Assembly: GCA_017424125.1 (NCBI GenBank)
Contig: JAFPBM010000170.1
Coordinates: 1 to 5,522 of the forward strand
Source: Clostridia bacterium
GTDB lineage: Bacteria > Bacillota > Clostridia > Oscillospirales > Acutalibacteraceae
Direction: 5' to 3'
DNA: 5,522 nucleotides
The notes below the pieces were generated by a model. That model was not told the origin of the DNA and made no database searches. It worked only from the letters and a program-made list of their open reading frames with translations. Below are positions 1 to 5,039 of the stretch, piece by piece (position 1 is the stretch's first letter; every line of letters begins with the position of its first letter). The position numbers were made by a program, and so were the translations under genes.

Positions 1-1
1 C

Positions 2-676
2 TTCCGCCGCGCAGGCAAGGGCGAAGCCAAAACCTTTTTTGATTACTTCCTTTCAAACCTTGAAGAGGTAAAGGATAAGGGGTATATTTCGGTTGTAACA
101 GGTAACCACGATTTGCCGCGCGTGGCGTTTGGCAGAGATGAAGAAGAACTCAAAACGGTCTTTGCGTTTATTCTTTCCCTGCCCACCGTTCCGCTTATAT
201 ATTACGGTGATGAAATCGGAATGGATTATACCCGCCTTAAAAACAAAGACGGAGGTTATTGCCGAACGGGCGCGCGCACGCCTATGCAGTGGACGGACGG
301 CAAAAACGCAGGTTTCAGCGAAACGGACGGTGAACTTTATCTGCCGCTCAACGCTGATTATGAGGCAGTTAACGTCGAGCGCCAGAAAGAGCGTGAAGAT
401 TCACTTTTAAATACGGTTTTACGCCTTGTAGAAATAAAGCGCAGCCACCCCGAACTGTTTTCTGCGCGTACGGGTATAGAACTTGTGTCCGACACGTATC
501 CCCTTGTTTTCAAGCGCGGAGCAGGAGAAAACGGATTTTTGTGTGCAATTAACCCGTCGGAAAGAGAGTATACTATCTCCGCCGTTCACAAAGAGGTGCT
601 TGCGGCGCAAAACGCAGAAATAGACGGTCAAAACATAAAACTAAAGCCGCTGTCATTCGTATGGCTTTCGGTTTAA
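2..676 (+). CDS. GH13 alpha-amylase-family glycosidase, C-terminal part (5' truncated)
   Basis: This is an intracellular-looking alpha-glucan hydrolase or transglycosidase of the alpha-amylase (GH13) family; 224 residues are visible and the frame is open from the window edge. Visible residues 34-40 read GNHDLPR, the family's conserved region IV with the transition-state His-Asp pair (H36, D37). They are followed by YYGDEIGM (67-74) and RTPMQW (92-97) with a nearby NAGF, a combination typical of the oligo-1,6-glucosidase, alpha-glucosidase and trehalose synthase branch. The last ~70 residues fit the small beta-sandwich that closes these enzymes. The catalytic nucleophile and acid/base would lie upstream of the window, so substrate and subfamily cannot be decided. 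A TTG at 113 is inside the barrel domain and is not a start. The gene ends at a strong terminator and converges on the DUF1622 gene. GH13 assignment is firm; subfamily is inference. Confidence 0.93.
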   Translation, partial: FRRAGKGEAKTFFDYFLSNLEEVKDKGYISVVTGNHDLPRVAFGRDEEELKTVFAFILSLPTVPLIYYGDEIGMDYTRLKNKDGGYCRTGARTPMQWTDGKNAGFSETDGELYLPLNADYEAVNVERQKEREDSLLNTVLRLVEIKRSHPELFSARTGIELVSDTYPLVFKRGAGENGFLCAINPSEREYTISAVHKEVLAAQNAEIDGQNIKLKPLSFVWLSV

Positions 677-684
677 AAAAAGAA

Positions 685-706
685 CCCCACCGAGCAATCG
701 GTGGGG
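685..706. terminator. Bidirectional intrinsic terminator
   Basis: A perfect 9-bp stem (CCCCACCGA / TCGGTGGGG) with a GCAA tetraloop lies between the convergent GH13 and DUF1622 genes. Reading minus, the stem is followed by TTCTTTTTTT, a strong T-tract; reading plus, it is followed by ATTTGTTATTTTTC, a weaker one. It should end both transcripts, best on the minus strand. Confidence 0.9.
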
Positions 707-711
707 ATTTG

Positions 712-1068
712 TTATTTTTCTTCTTTTGTTGTCTTTTCTTCCAAATGGATTTCCCAATGGATGATGAATGCCAAAAGTGCGCGGATTATGATTACTATGC
801 CGAGAATGGCAAGTTCTTCTAAATTGTGTATTATAACCGTTTTTATAATCTCGGCGCCCATTTTGAATTCGAGAGCGAGGGACAACGCTCTTCCGAGGTC
901 GGTGGCCACGTGAAACGGCTTCTTTTTTATTACGTGTTCAAAAAGTTTAAGGAGTGCGCGGAACGAGCCGACTATAATTATGATTATACCAACAAGTTCT
1001 AATATACTTGCCGAAATTTCTGCTACGGGATGTAAAAATTCTTTAATATAACTTGAGATTTGGTCCAT
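712..1068 (-). CDS. DUF1622-type small membrane protein
   Basis: This is a 118-residue integral membrane protein of unknown biochemical role. Hydrophobic segments are seen at about residues 18-40 (with a run of isoleucines) and 86-105, joined by a more amphipathic region. Its pattern LALEFKMGAEI (64-74), then ILG...RALLAF (88-101) and IHWE (103-106), matches what I recall of the DUF1622 family. The C-terminus is a charged tail (EEKTTKEEK), probably cytoplasmic. The ATG at 1068 is preceded by GAAGG with a 7-nt spacer, and a good promoter lies just upstream. It is transcribed divergently from the ABM gene and ends at the shared terminator at 685-706. The family name is from memory of conserved motifs; no function is proposed. 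Confidence 0.85.
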   Translation of the reverse strand: MDQISSYIKEFLHPVAEISASILELVGIIIIIVGSFRALLKLFEHVIKKKPFHVATDLGRALSLALEFKMGAEIIKTVIIHNLEELAILGIVIIIRALLAFIIHWEIHLEEKTTKEEK

Positions 1069-1101
1069 AGTTACACCTTCTTTTTATTTTCCTGTTTATA
1101 T

Positions 1102-1128
1102 ATTATATTATAAAAATCGTGTTGTCAA
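1102..1128 (-). promoter_or_regulatory. Promoter of the DUF1622 gene
   Basis: On the minus strand a perfect -35 TTGACA (1128-1123) is followed by overlapping -10 candidates: TATAAT (1107-1102) at 15 nt, or TAATAT at 17 nt. Predicted transcription start is near 1095, giving a leader of about 27 nt that contains the ribosome binding site. Confidence 0.7.
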
Positions 1129-1148
1129 TATATACCCGTTAATCTTAG

Positions 1149-1177
1149 TTGTAATCTTAAAACCCGCATGGTATAAT
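1149..1177 (+). promoter_or_regulatory. Promoter of the ABM-domain gene (extended -10)
   Basis: TTGTAA (1149-1154), a 17-nt spacer and TATAAT (1172-1177) preceded by TGG, an extended -10. Transcription would start near 1184, followed by the ribosome binding site AAGGAGAGG (1191-1199). It points away from the DUF1622 promoter, with 20 nt between the two -35 boxes. Confidence 0.75.
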
Positions 1178-1204
1178 AAGGAAAAACCGCAAGGAGAGGA
1201 TTTT

Positions 1205-1492
1205 ATGTATACAATATACGTTAAATTTGAATGTGTCCCCAAAATGCGCGAGGCGTTTATAGAAAAAATGAAAGAAACGGGAATACTCGATGCCATTCGT
1301 GCAGAGGACGGCTGTGTTAAATATGACTATTATCTCTCTGAAAAAGACGAGAACGAACTTCTGCTTATTGAACAGTGGGAGTCGGCACAGCATCAGCAGA
1401 TACATATAGAGCAACCGCACATGGCAAAGATGCGTGAGTTTAAGAACGATTATATCAAAAAAACAGAATTGGGCGAAATCGATTTTCGCTAA
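1205..1492 (+). CDS. ABM-domain (antibiotic biosynthesis monooxygenase / YgiN-like) protein
   Basis: This is a small cytoplasmic protein of 95 residues, the usual length of single-domain ABM proteins, which form dimeric ferredoxin-like folds. The N-terminal strand (YTIYVKFE), the EDGCVKYDY turn and strand (34-42), the LLLIEQWES strand (52-60) and the H-x4-H pattern before PHM (H67, H72) fit the family. Members act as cofactor-free quinol or polyketide monooxygenases, haem-degrading enzymes or just small-molecule binders, so the substrate cannot be read from sequence; quinol monooxygenase YgiN is the nearest well-known type. The ATG has a strong AAGGAGAGG site 5-8 nt upstream and an extended -10 promoter. 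It stands alone, between a divergent and a convergent gene, so context gives no pathway. Confidence 0.87.
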   Translation: MYTIYVKFECVPKMREAFIEKMKETGILDAIRAEDGCVKYDYYLSEKDENELLLIEQWESAQHQQIHIEQPHMAKMREFKNDYIKKTELGEIDFR

Positions 1493-1494
1493 TT

Positions 1495-1521
1495 AAAAAA
1501 CGCCGATTATTCGGCGTTTTT
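1495..1521. terminator. Bidirectional intrinsic terminator overlapping the tagD stop
   Basis: Stem CGCCGA (1501-1506) / TCGGCG (1511-1516) with TTAT loop, preceded by six A and followed by five T, so the stem can extend by A-T pairs and works in both directions. The loop carries the minus-strand TAA stop of tagD (1509-1507), so the last two tagD codons lie in one hairpin arm. Only 2 nt separate it from the ABM stop codon. Confidence 0.9.
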
Positions 1522-1908
1522 GTTTAGGTCGTTTTTTATTTGAGTTGTGCTGATTTCAGGTGTGCGCGGGAGATAGACCACTTCACAACCTTCTTCCTTT
1601 AGAAAATCGAATTTTCCTTTCCAGTCGTCGCCCATCACAAAGGTGTCAATGTGATACTTTTGAACGTCTTTGCGCTTCTGCTCCCAGGTTTCTTCGGGTA
1701 TTACCAAATCAACGTAACGAATTGCCTCTAAAAGTGATTTTCGCTGTTCATAGGTAAAATAGCATTTCTTTTGTTTTTCGTTCCAGTTAAATTCGTCGGT
1801 TGATAACGCGACGACGAGATAGTCACCCTGTTCTTTCGCTCTGCGAAGAAGATTTATATGTCCGTAATGCAGTAAATCAAACGTTCCATAGGTTATTACT
1901 CTTTTCAA
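1507..1908 (-). CDS. tagD: Glycerol-3-phosphate cytidylyltransferase (TagD/TarD)
   Basis: This cytoplasmic enzyme makes CDP-glycerol and diphosphate from CTP and sn-glycerol 3-phosphate; CDP-glycerol is the donor for poly-glycerol-phosphate teichoic acids and related wall or capsule polymers. With the TTG start it has 133 residues, close to the 129 of Bacillus subtilis TagD. Visible motifs: ITYGTFDLLHYGH (5-17) with the nucleotidyltransferase HxGH (H14, H17), MGDDWKGKFDFL (92-103), and RTPEISTT (115-122), the second signature. Sequence agreement with TagD as I recall it is high along the whole length. The frame stays open to an ATG at 1950, but that would add 14 residues before the conserved start and lies upstream of the -10 box, so I chose TTG at 1908 with AGAGGG 5 nt before it. 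No other teichoic acid genes are visible next to it. Confidence 0.95.
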   Translation of the reverse strand: MKRVITYGTFDLLHYGHINLLRRAKEQGDYLVVALSTDEFNWNEKQKKCYFTYEQRKSLLEAIRYVDLVIPEETWEQKRKDVQKYHIDTFVMGDDWKGKFDFLKEEGCEVVYLPRTPEISTTQIKNDLNKNAE

Positions 1909-1913
1909 AAAAT

Positions 1914-1919
1914 CCCTCT
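1914..1919 (-). promoter_or_regulatory. Ribosome binding site deciding the tagD TTG start
   Basis: Minus-strand AGAGGG lies 5 nt before the TTG at 1908-1906. The translated product then begins MKRVITYGTFD, exactly where TagD proteins begin. No comparable site precedes the ATG at 1950. Confidence 0.85.
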
Positions 1920-1929
1920 TTTCAAACCA

Positions 1930-1938
1930 ATTATACCA
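1930..1938 (-). promoter_or_regulatory. Extended -10 promoter of tagD
   Basis: Minus-strand TGGTATAAT (1938-1930) is a perfect extended -10. No good -35 is found 17 nt upstream, as expected where the TG extension compensates. The start point would be near 1923, leaving a leader of about 15 nt, which again supports the TTG start. Confidence 0.7.
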
Positions 1939-1960
1939 AGAAAACAGCAATATATACGGG

Positions 1961-1989
1961 TTGAAAAAACTTTTTTTCGGTGGTATAAT
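1961..1989 (+). promoter_or_regulatory. Promoter of the EamA transporter gene
   Basis: TTGAAA (1961-1966), 17 nt, then TATAAT (1984-1989) preceded by TGG (extended -10). Predicted start near 1996, with AAAGGA (2006-2011) 8 nt before the ATG at 2020. It is divergent from the tagD promoter. Confidence 0.82.
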
Positions 1990-2019
1990 TTTATAAGACG
2001 ATTTTAAAGGAATGACAAA

Positions 2020-2937
2020 ATGATAAAAAAACTAATGAATAGCAAGGTGTTTGCGGCTTTTGGCGCAATTTTCACCTGCGCTTTGTGGGGAATTTCCACA
2101 CCTATTGTTAAAATGGGATATGAATATATCGACGAATCGCACGTGCCGTCGCTTCTTTTGTGGGTTGGTTTAATGTTTGTGTTCGCCGCATTCTTAACCG
2201 TTGGCGGTTACAGCGTTTTTTCCAAAAAATTTTTGTGCCCGAAAAAAGAAAGTCTAAAGGGTGTTGCGATTGTAGCAGTCTTGCAAACCGTTTTACAGTA
2301 TGCGTTTTTATACATAGGATTATCTCAAACCACGTCGGTCAAAGGCGCGATATTAAAAAGCACCGACGTGTTTTTCGTGGCACTTATTGCAAGTTTAATT
2401 TTCAAACTTGAAAAATTGACTTTTAAAAAACTCGCTTCCTGCATTATCGGTTTTTTAGGCATTATTATTATGAATCTTGACGGGCTCAAATTTAACATTA
2501 GTCCTCTCGGCGACGGGCTTGTGGTGCTTGGAATAGTAGCATATTCGTTCTCGGTTGTTATGACGGGACTTTTCTGCAAAAATGAAGACCCAATAATTTT
2601 ATGCGGCTACCAAATGGGATTAGGCGGTGCCATATTAACGCTTATCGGTGCTTTAGGCGGCGGAAAGTTTGACTTTTTAAGTATGTTGCCGGTGTTTGTT
2701 TGCTTGTCGTTTATATACGCCGTATCATACGTTATGTGGACGGTTTTGCTAAAATACAACCCTGCCTCAAGCGTTACCATTTACAGTTTTATGACCCCTG
2801 TTTTCGGAGTTATCTTTTCTGCAATTCTTCTTAAAGAAGACGGCGGCGTGGCAATAATGAGTTTGATAATCGCACTTGTTTTGGTTTGCGCGGGAATTGT
2901 TCTTTGGGGATATGAGAAAAAGCCAAAAACAAAATAA
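2020..2937 (+). CDS. EamA/DMT-family membrane transporter
   Basis: This is a 305-residue inner-membrane permease of the drug/metabolite transporter superfamily, probably an exporter or exchanger of a small metabolite. About ten hydrophobic helices can be placed: near residues 10-30, 43-62, 79-100, 105-127, 135-152, 160-180, 190-208, 220-242, 250-268 and 277-297, giving two EamA repeats of five helices. Family-like features are the first-helix ALWGISTPIVK (21-31), the SVKGAILKSTDVFFVAL stretch before helix 4, GFLGIIIMNLDG in the first repeat and the YSFMTPVFGVIFS segment near helix 9 in the second. The C-terminus ends in a lysine-rich tail (EKKPKTK), consistent with a cytoplasmic end. The substrate cannot be inferred; neighbours are unrelated and it has its own promoter and terminator. 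Confidence 0.92.
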   Translation: MIKKLMNSKVFAAFGAIFTCALWGISTPIVKMGYEYIDESHVPSLLLWVGLMFVFAAFLTVGGYSVFSKKFLCPKKESLKGVAIVAVLQTVLQYAFLYIGLSQTTSVKGAILKSTDVFFVALIASLIFKLEKLTFKKLASCIIGFLGIIIMNLDGLKFNISPLGDGLVVLGIVAYSFSVVMTGLFCKNEDPIILCGYQMGLGGAILTLIGALGGGKFDFLSMLPVFVCLSFIYAVSYVMWTVLLKYNPASSVTIYSFMTPVFGVIFSAILLKEDGGVAIMSLIIALVLVCAGIVLWGYEKKPKTK

Positions 2938-3001
2938 AGGCGGACAACACCTTCCGCGATTTTGATAAAACGGTTGCAAAGAAACATAAATTTTAAAAAA
3001 C

Positions 3002-3027
3002 AAAACCCCGCTTTTTGCGGGGTTTTT
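3002..3027 (+). terminator. Intrinsic terminator after the EamA gene
   Basis: Stem CCCCGC (3006-3011) / GCGGGG (3017-3022) with a TTTTT loop, preceded by AAAA and followed by TTTTT. It starts 64 nt past the transporter stop codon. On the minus strand it is also followed by a T-tract (TTTTGTTTTTT), so it could act both ways. A weak 5-bp hairpin (GCGGA 2940-2944 / TCCGC 2953-2957) lies between stop and terminator without a T-tract. Confidence 0.9.
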
Positions 3028-3141
3028 ATAGGATGCTATGCCGTCGTCAACGTATTCTTTAAAATCGTTGAAGGGGAATTTGTTAAGGTTAAGCGGCCTA
3101 CCCGAGATTATTAGAAAAACGACCTCTTTGTCCGTATGCAC
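3028..3141 (-). other. Coding-like stretch, possible gene remnant
   Basis: The minus strand is open here and reads like protein: after a GTG at 3141 comes HTDKEVVFLIISGRPLNLNK and then FPFNDFKEYVDDGIAS. AAGGAG stands 3 nt before the GTG, closer than usual. The frame has no stop before the terminator at 3002-3027 and runs on through it and antisense to the transporter gene, which is not plausible coding. TAG and TAA stops do occur at 3032-3045 in the two other frames, so a frameshift near the end of a small gene, or a decayed gene, would explain it. I do not recognise the family. It may equally be a chance open frame. Confidence 0.2.
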
Positions 3142-3175
3142 TTGCTCCTTGAAAATAAAGGTCTTATAAAAAGGC

Positions 3176-3204
3176 TTGAAAAAGCGGGAACGTTGTCATA
3201 AAAT
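3176..3204 (+). promoter_or_regulatory. Promoter of the deacetylase-PHP unit
   Basis: TTGAAA (3176-3181), a 17-nt spacer and TAAAAT (3199-3204). Start predicted near 3211, giving a very short leader that begins at about the ribosome binding site AAGGGG (3215-3220). A rival pair, TTGTCA (3193) with TACAAT (3209), has only 10 nt between and is rejected. Confidence 0.6.
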
Positions 3205-3227
3205 GGAATACAATAAGGGGTGTGGAT

Positions 3228-4247
3228 ATGAAAAAGTTTTTATCTTTATTTTGTTGTGTTTTGATTTTAACGCTTTGTGCGTGTAAAAGCGGAACAGAGG
3301 ACGTTTTTTCGGTGCATAGTGATATAACGCCGACCGTTACTTCTTCGGAAGTTGTCGAAAGCACACCCGTATCGAGCGAAGCGCCCTCCTCAGAGCCGAC
3401 ATCGAGTGTTGTTCCGTCAAGCACACCTGTATCGAGCGCACCGCCGCCTCCGCTGCCGAGTTCGAGCGCGCCAGTGCAGAGCACACAGACCGTTACTAAA
3501 TATAACGTCGAGGACCCGGACAACACGCGCGGTCTTTCAACCCAAAAATTCGGGTTTGCCTTCGGTGTTGCGTCGGGCGGAGTGCCGCATAATATGTCTA
3601 TAGAAAACCAAACTAAATTTGACGGTATGCAAAACGTAAGCGCGTTGGCGCTTGACACAAAAACACCTGAAAAGGTTATGTATTTAACCTTTGATAACGG
3701 ATACGAATATCAAAACCTTACCGCAAACATTTTGGATACGCTCAAACAAAAGGGTGTAAAAGCCGCCTTTTTCATAACGCTCAGTTATGCTAAAAATAAT
3801 AAGTCGCTTGTGAAGCGAATGATTGACGAGGGACACATAGTCGGCAACCACAGCGCAACGCACCCGTCGTTTCCAAGCATTTCGCGCACACAAATGGCAA
3901 ACGAAATCGGCAGACTTGACGATTATATGAAAACAAATTTTGGCTATAGCAGTCCATATTTCCGTTTTCCGTCGGGCGAACATTCAGAGTGTTCGTTGGA
4001 ACTTGTCAGTTCAATCGGTTTCCATTCGGTCTTTTGGTCGGTTGCGTATACCGATTGGGATACGTCACAGCAAAAGGGTGCAGGGTATGCACACGATACC
4101 GTAACTTCGCGCTTCCACCCGGGCGCCGTAATACTTCTTCACGCCGTATCTCGCGATAATGCCGAGGCGTTGTCACGAATGATTGATACCGCCGTAGCAC
4201 AAGGCTATGCTTTCCGCACACTTGACGATTATTTTAAAAAAGATTAA
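3228..4247 (+). CDS. pdaA: PdaA-like polysaccharide deacetylase lipoprotein
   Basis: This is a metal-dependent NodB-fold de-N-acetylase, probably acting on peptidoglycan outside the membrane. PdaA removes the acetyl group of N-acetylmuramic acid, a step to muramic delta-lactam in the spore cortex. The 339-residue product has a lipoprotein signal (hydrophobic 4-16, lipobox LCAC, Cys19), a Ser/Pro/Thr linker (about 21-95) and a catalytic domain (about 145-337). Motifs: TFDNG (154-158, as in PdaA, where most NodB proteins have TFDDG), HSATH (H208, H212), RFPSG (R246-G250), WSVAYTDW (270-277) and LLH (H305). The later run with QQKGAGYA and SRDNAEAL is closely PdaA-like. ATG 3228 is preferred to GTG 3222 because AAGGGG is then 7 nt away. 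Bacillus PdaA is about 263 residues and lacks this linker. The RPPRG of PdaA is RFPSG here, so the delta-lactam role is inference; a general muramate or N-acetylglucosamine deacetylase is possible. Confidence 0.9.
   Translation: MKKFLSLFCCVLILTLCACKSGTEDVFSVHSDITPTVTSSEVVESTPVSSEAPSSEPTSSVVPSSTPVSSAPPPPLPSSSAPVQSTQTVTKYNVEDPDNTRGLSTQKFGFAFGVASGGVPHNMSIENQTKFDGMQNVSALALDTKTPEKVMYLTFDNGYEYQNLTANILDTLKQKGVKAAFFITLSYAKNNKSLVKRMIDEGHIVGNHSATHPSFPSISRTQMANEIGRLDDYMKTNFGYSSPYFRFPSGEHSECSLELVSSIGFHSVFWSVAYTDWDTSQQKGAGYAHDTVTSRFHPGAVILLHAVSRDNAEALSRMIDTAVAQGYAFRTLDDYFKKD
3342..3486 (+). repeat. Exact 30-bp/10-residue periodic linker repeat within pdaA
   Basis: Ser-Ser pairs end every ten residues at 39-40, 49-50, 59-60, 69-70 and 79-80. 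In DNA, TCGAG(C/T)G recurs at 3372, 3402, 3432 and 3462, exactly 30 bp apart. A 60-bp higher unit is seen too: AGCACACC(C/T)GTATCGAGCG at 3360 and 3420, differing at one base, with AGCACACAG again at 3480. The peptide is Ser/Pro/Thr/Val rich, probably a disordered spacer holding the enzyme away from the membrane. Confidence 0.85.
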
Positions 4248-4272
4248 GGTAAAAACGAAATAGAGGGGTTTT

Positions 4273-4950
4273 ATGTTTAAGTATGAAACACATTTGCATA
4301 CCGCACCCGTCAGCCGTTGCGGCAAAGTGAGTGTTTTTGATAATCTTAAATTTTATAAAGATATAGGTTATGACGGTGTTTTCATAACCAACCATTTTAT
4401 AGGCGGAAGTTTTAATTATGACGTATCAAAGCCGTACAAGGAAGTAGTAGAATTTTATTTTTCTGATTACGAAGAGGCGCAAAAAATCGGAAAAGAAATA
4501 GGGATTCAGGTTTTTTGCGGTGTTGAACACACCTTTGAGGGTGCGGATTTTTTGATATACGGATTAGGTAAAGAATGGTATCTTGAAAACGAGCAAATTC
4601 CCGCTATGAAGGCGAGTGAGTTTTTGAGTTTTGCACGTGAAAGCGGAGCCTTTATTGTGCAGGCGCACCCCTTTCGTGAGGCAAGGTATATTGACCATAT
4701 ACACCTTTTCCCGCGTCACGTAGATGCTGTTGAAATCATTAACGCGTCTCACGAGTGCCTTGAGGATGAAATGGCAAAAAAATATGCAGAACATTACGGA
4801 CTAATACCCTTTGCGGGAAGCGATAATCATCACGGCGCCGAAAAACCGCGCCTTGCGGGACTTTGCTTCAAAACACCCGTCAAAGACGAAAACGATTTTA
4901 TAAACAAAATAAAAAAAGGTGAGGCACAACTTTTTCTCACGTTAAGATAA
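4273..4950 (+). CDS. PHP-domain metal-dependent phosphoesterase
   Basis: This 225-residue cytoplasmic protein is a PHP-superfamily hydrolase, expected to use a two- or three-metal centre to cleave phosphate esters. Motifs in order: HLH (H7, H9), YDGVFITNH (33-41, ligand candidates D34 and H41), GVEHTF (E85), QAHPFR (H132) and GSDNHH (D184, H186). This is the full set of expected ligands in one compact domain. Motif II reads TNH where most members have TDH. The substrate is unknown: relatives include histidinol phosphatase, nucleotide 5'-phosphoesterases (TrpH/YciV) and the PHP domains of DNA polymerases. The GAGGGG site is 4 nt from the ATG. It lies 25 nt after pdaA with no terminator or promoter between, so the two are probably co-transcribed; no functional link follows from this alone. 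Confidence 0.9.
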   Translation: MFKYETHLHTAPVSRCGKVSVFDNLKFYKDIGYDGVFITNHFIGGSFNYDVSKPYKEVVEFYFSDYEEAQKIGKEIGIQVFCGVEHTFEGADFLIYGLGKEWYLENEQIPAMKASEFLSFARESGAFIVQAHPFREARYIDHIHLFPRHVDAVEIINASHECLEDEMAKKYAEHYGLIPFAGSDNHHGAEKPRLAGLCFKTPVKDENDFINKIKKGEAQLFLTLR

Positions 4951-4972
4951 AAAGCCCTTTTTAGGGCTTTTT
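4949..4972 (+). terminator. Intrinsic terminator of the pdaA-PHP unit
   Basis: AAAAAGCCCT (4949-4958) pairs with AGGGCTTTTT (4963-4972) around a TTTT loop; the 3' arm supplies the T-tract and the 5' arm overlaps the TAA stop of the PHP gene. The A-T pairs make it nearly symmetric, so minus-strand action is possible but no minus gene needs it. Confidence 0.88.
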
Positions 4973-4980
4973 ATTATAAG

Positions 4981-5009
4981 TTGATAATTTTTTCCAAAAG
5001 TGATACAAT
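4981..5009 (+). promoter_or_regulatory. Promoter of the rhamnosidase-like gene
   Basis: TTGATA (4981-4986), 17-nt spacer, TACAAT (5004-5009) preceded by TGA, so an extended -10. Start near 5016. The leader of about 24 nt contains GAGGTG (5030-5035), 4 nt before the ATG at 5040. Confidence 0.75.
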
Positions 5010-5039
5010 AATGTAAAGAAAGTGTCGCAGAGGTGCAGT

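Noticed and set aside
701..913. Plus-strand frame opposite the DUF1622 gene
   Set aside because: Lies antisense to a gene with clear family motifs, promoter and ribosome binding site, and begins inside the terminator hairpin.
1069..1204. Possible riboswitch or leader structure in the divergent region
   Set aside because: The region is filled by two back-to-back promoters and short leaders; no conserved riboswitch core or long hairpin is visible.
2767..3027. Minus-strand continuation of the 3028-3141 frame into the transporter gene
   Set aside because: It crosses a strong terminator and is antisense to the conserved last helices of the transporter. Its sequence is Cys/Asn-rich with no protein character.
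3046..3180. Small plus-strand frame of about 43 residues between the EamA terminator and pdaA
   Set aside because: Its ATG has no ribosome binding site, and it is Ser/Leu-rich, like the antisense of the minus-strand stretch. No support beyond being open.
3164..3658. Long minus-strand frame of 164 codons opposite the deacetylase
   Set aside because: It is antisense to the repetitive Ser/Pro linker, whose biased codons keep the opposite strand open. It has no family resemblance.
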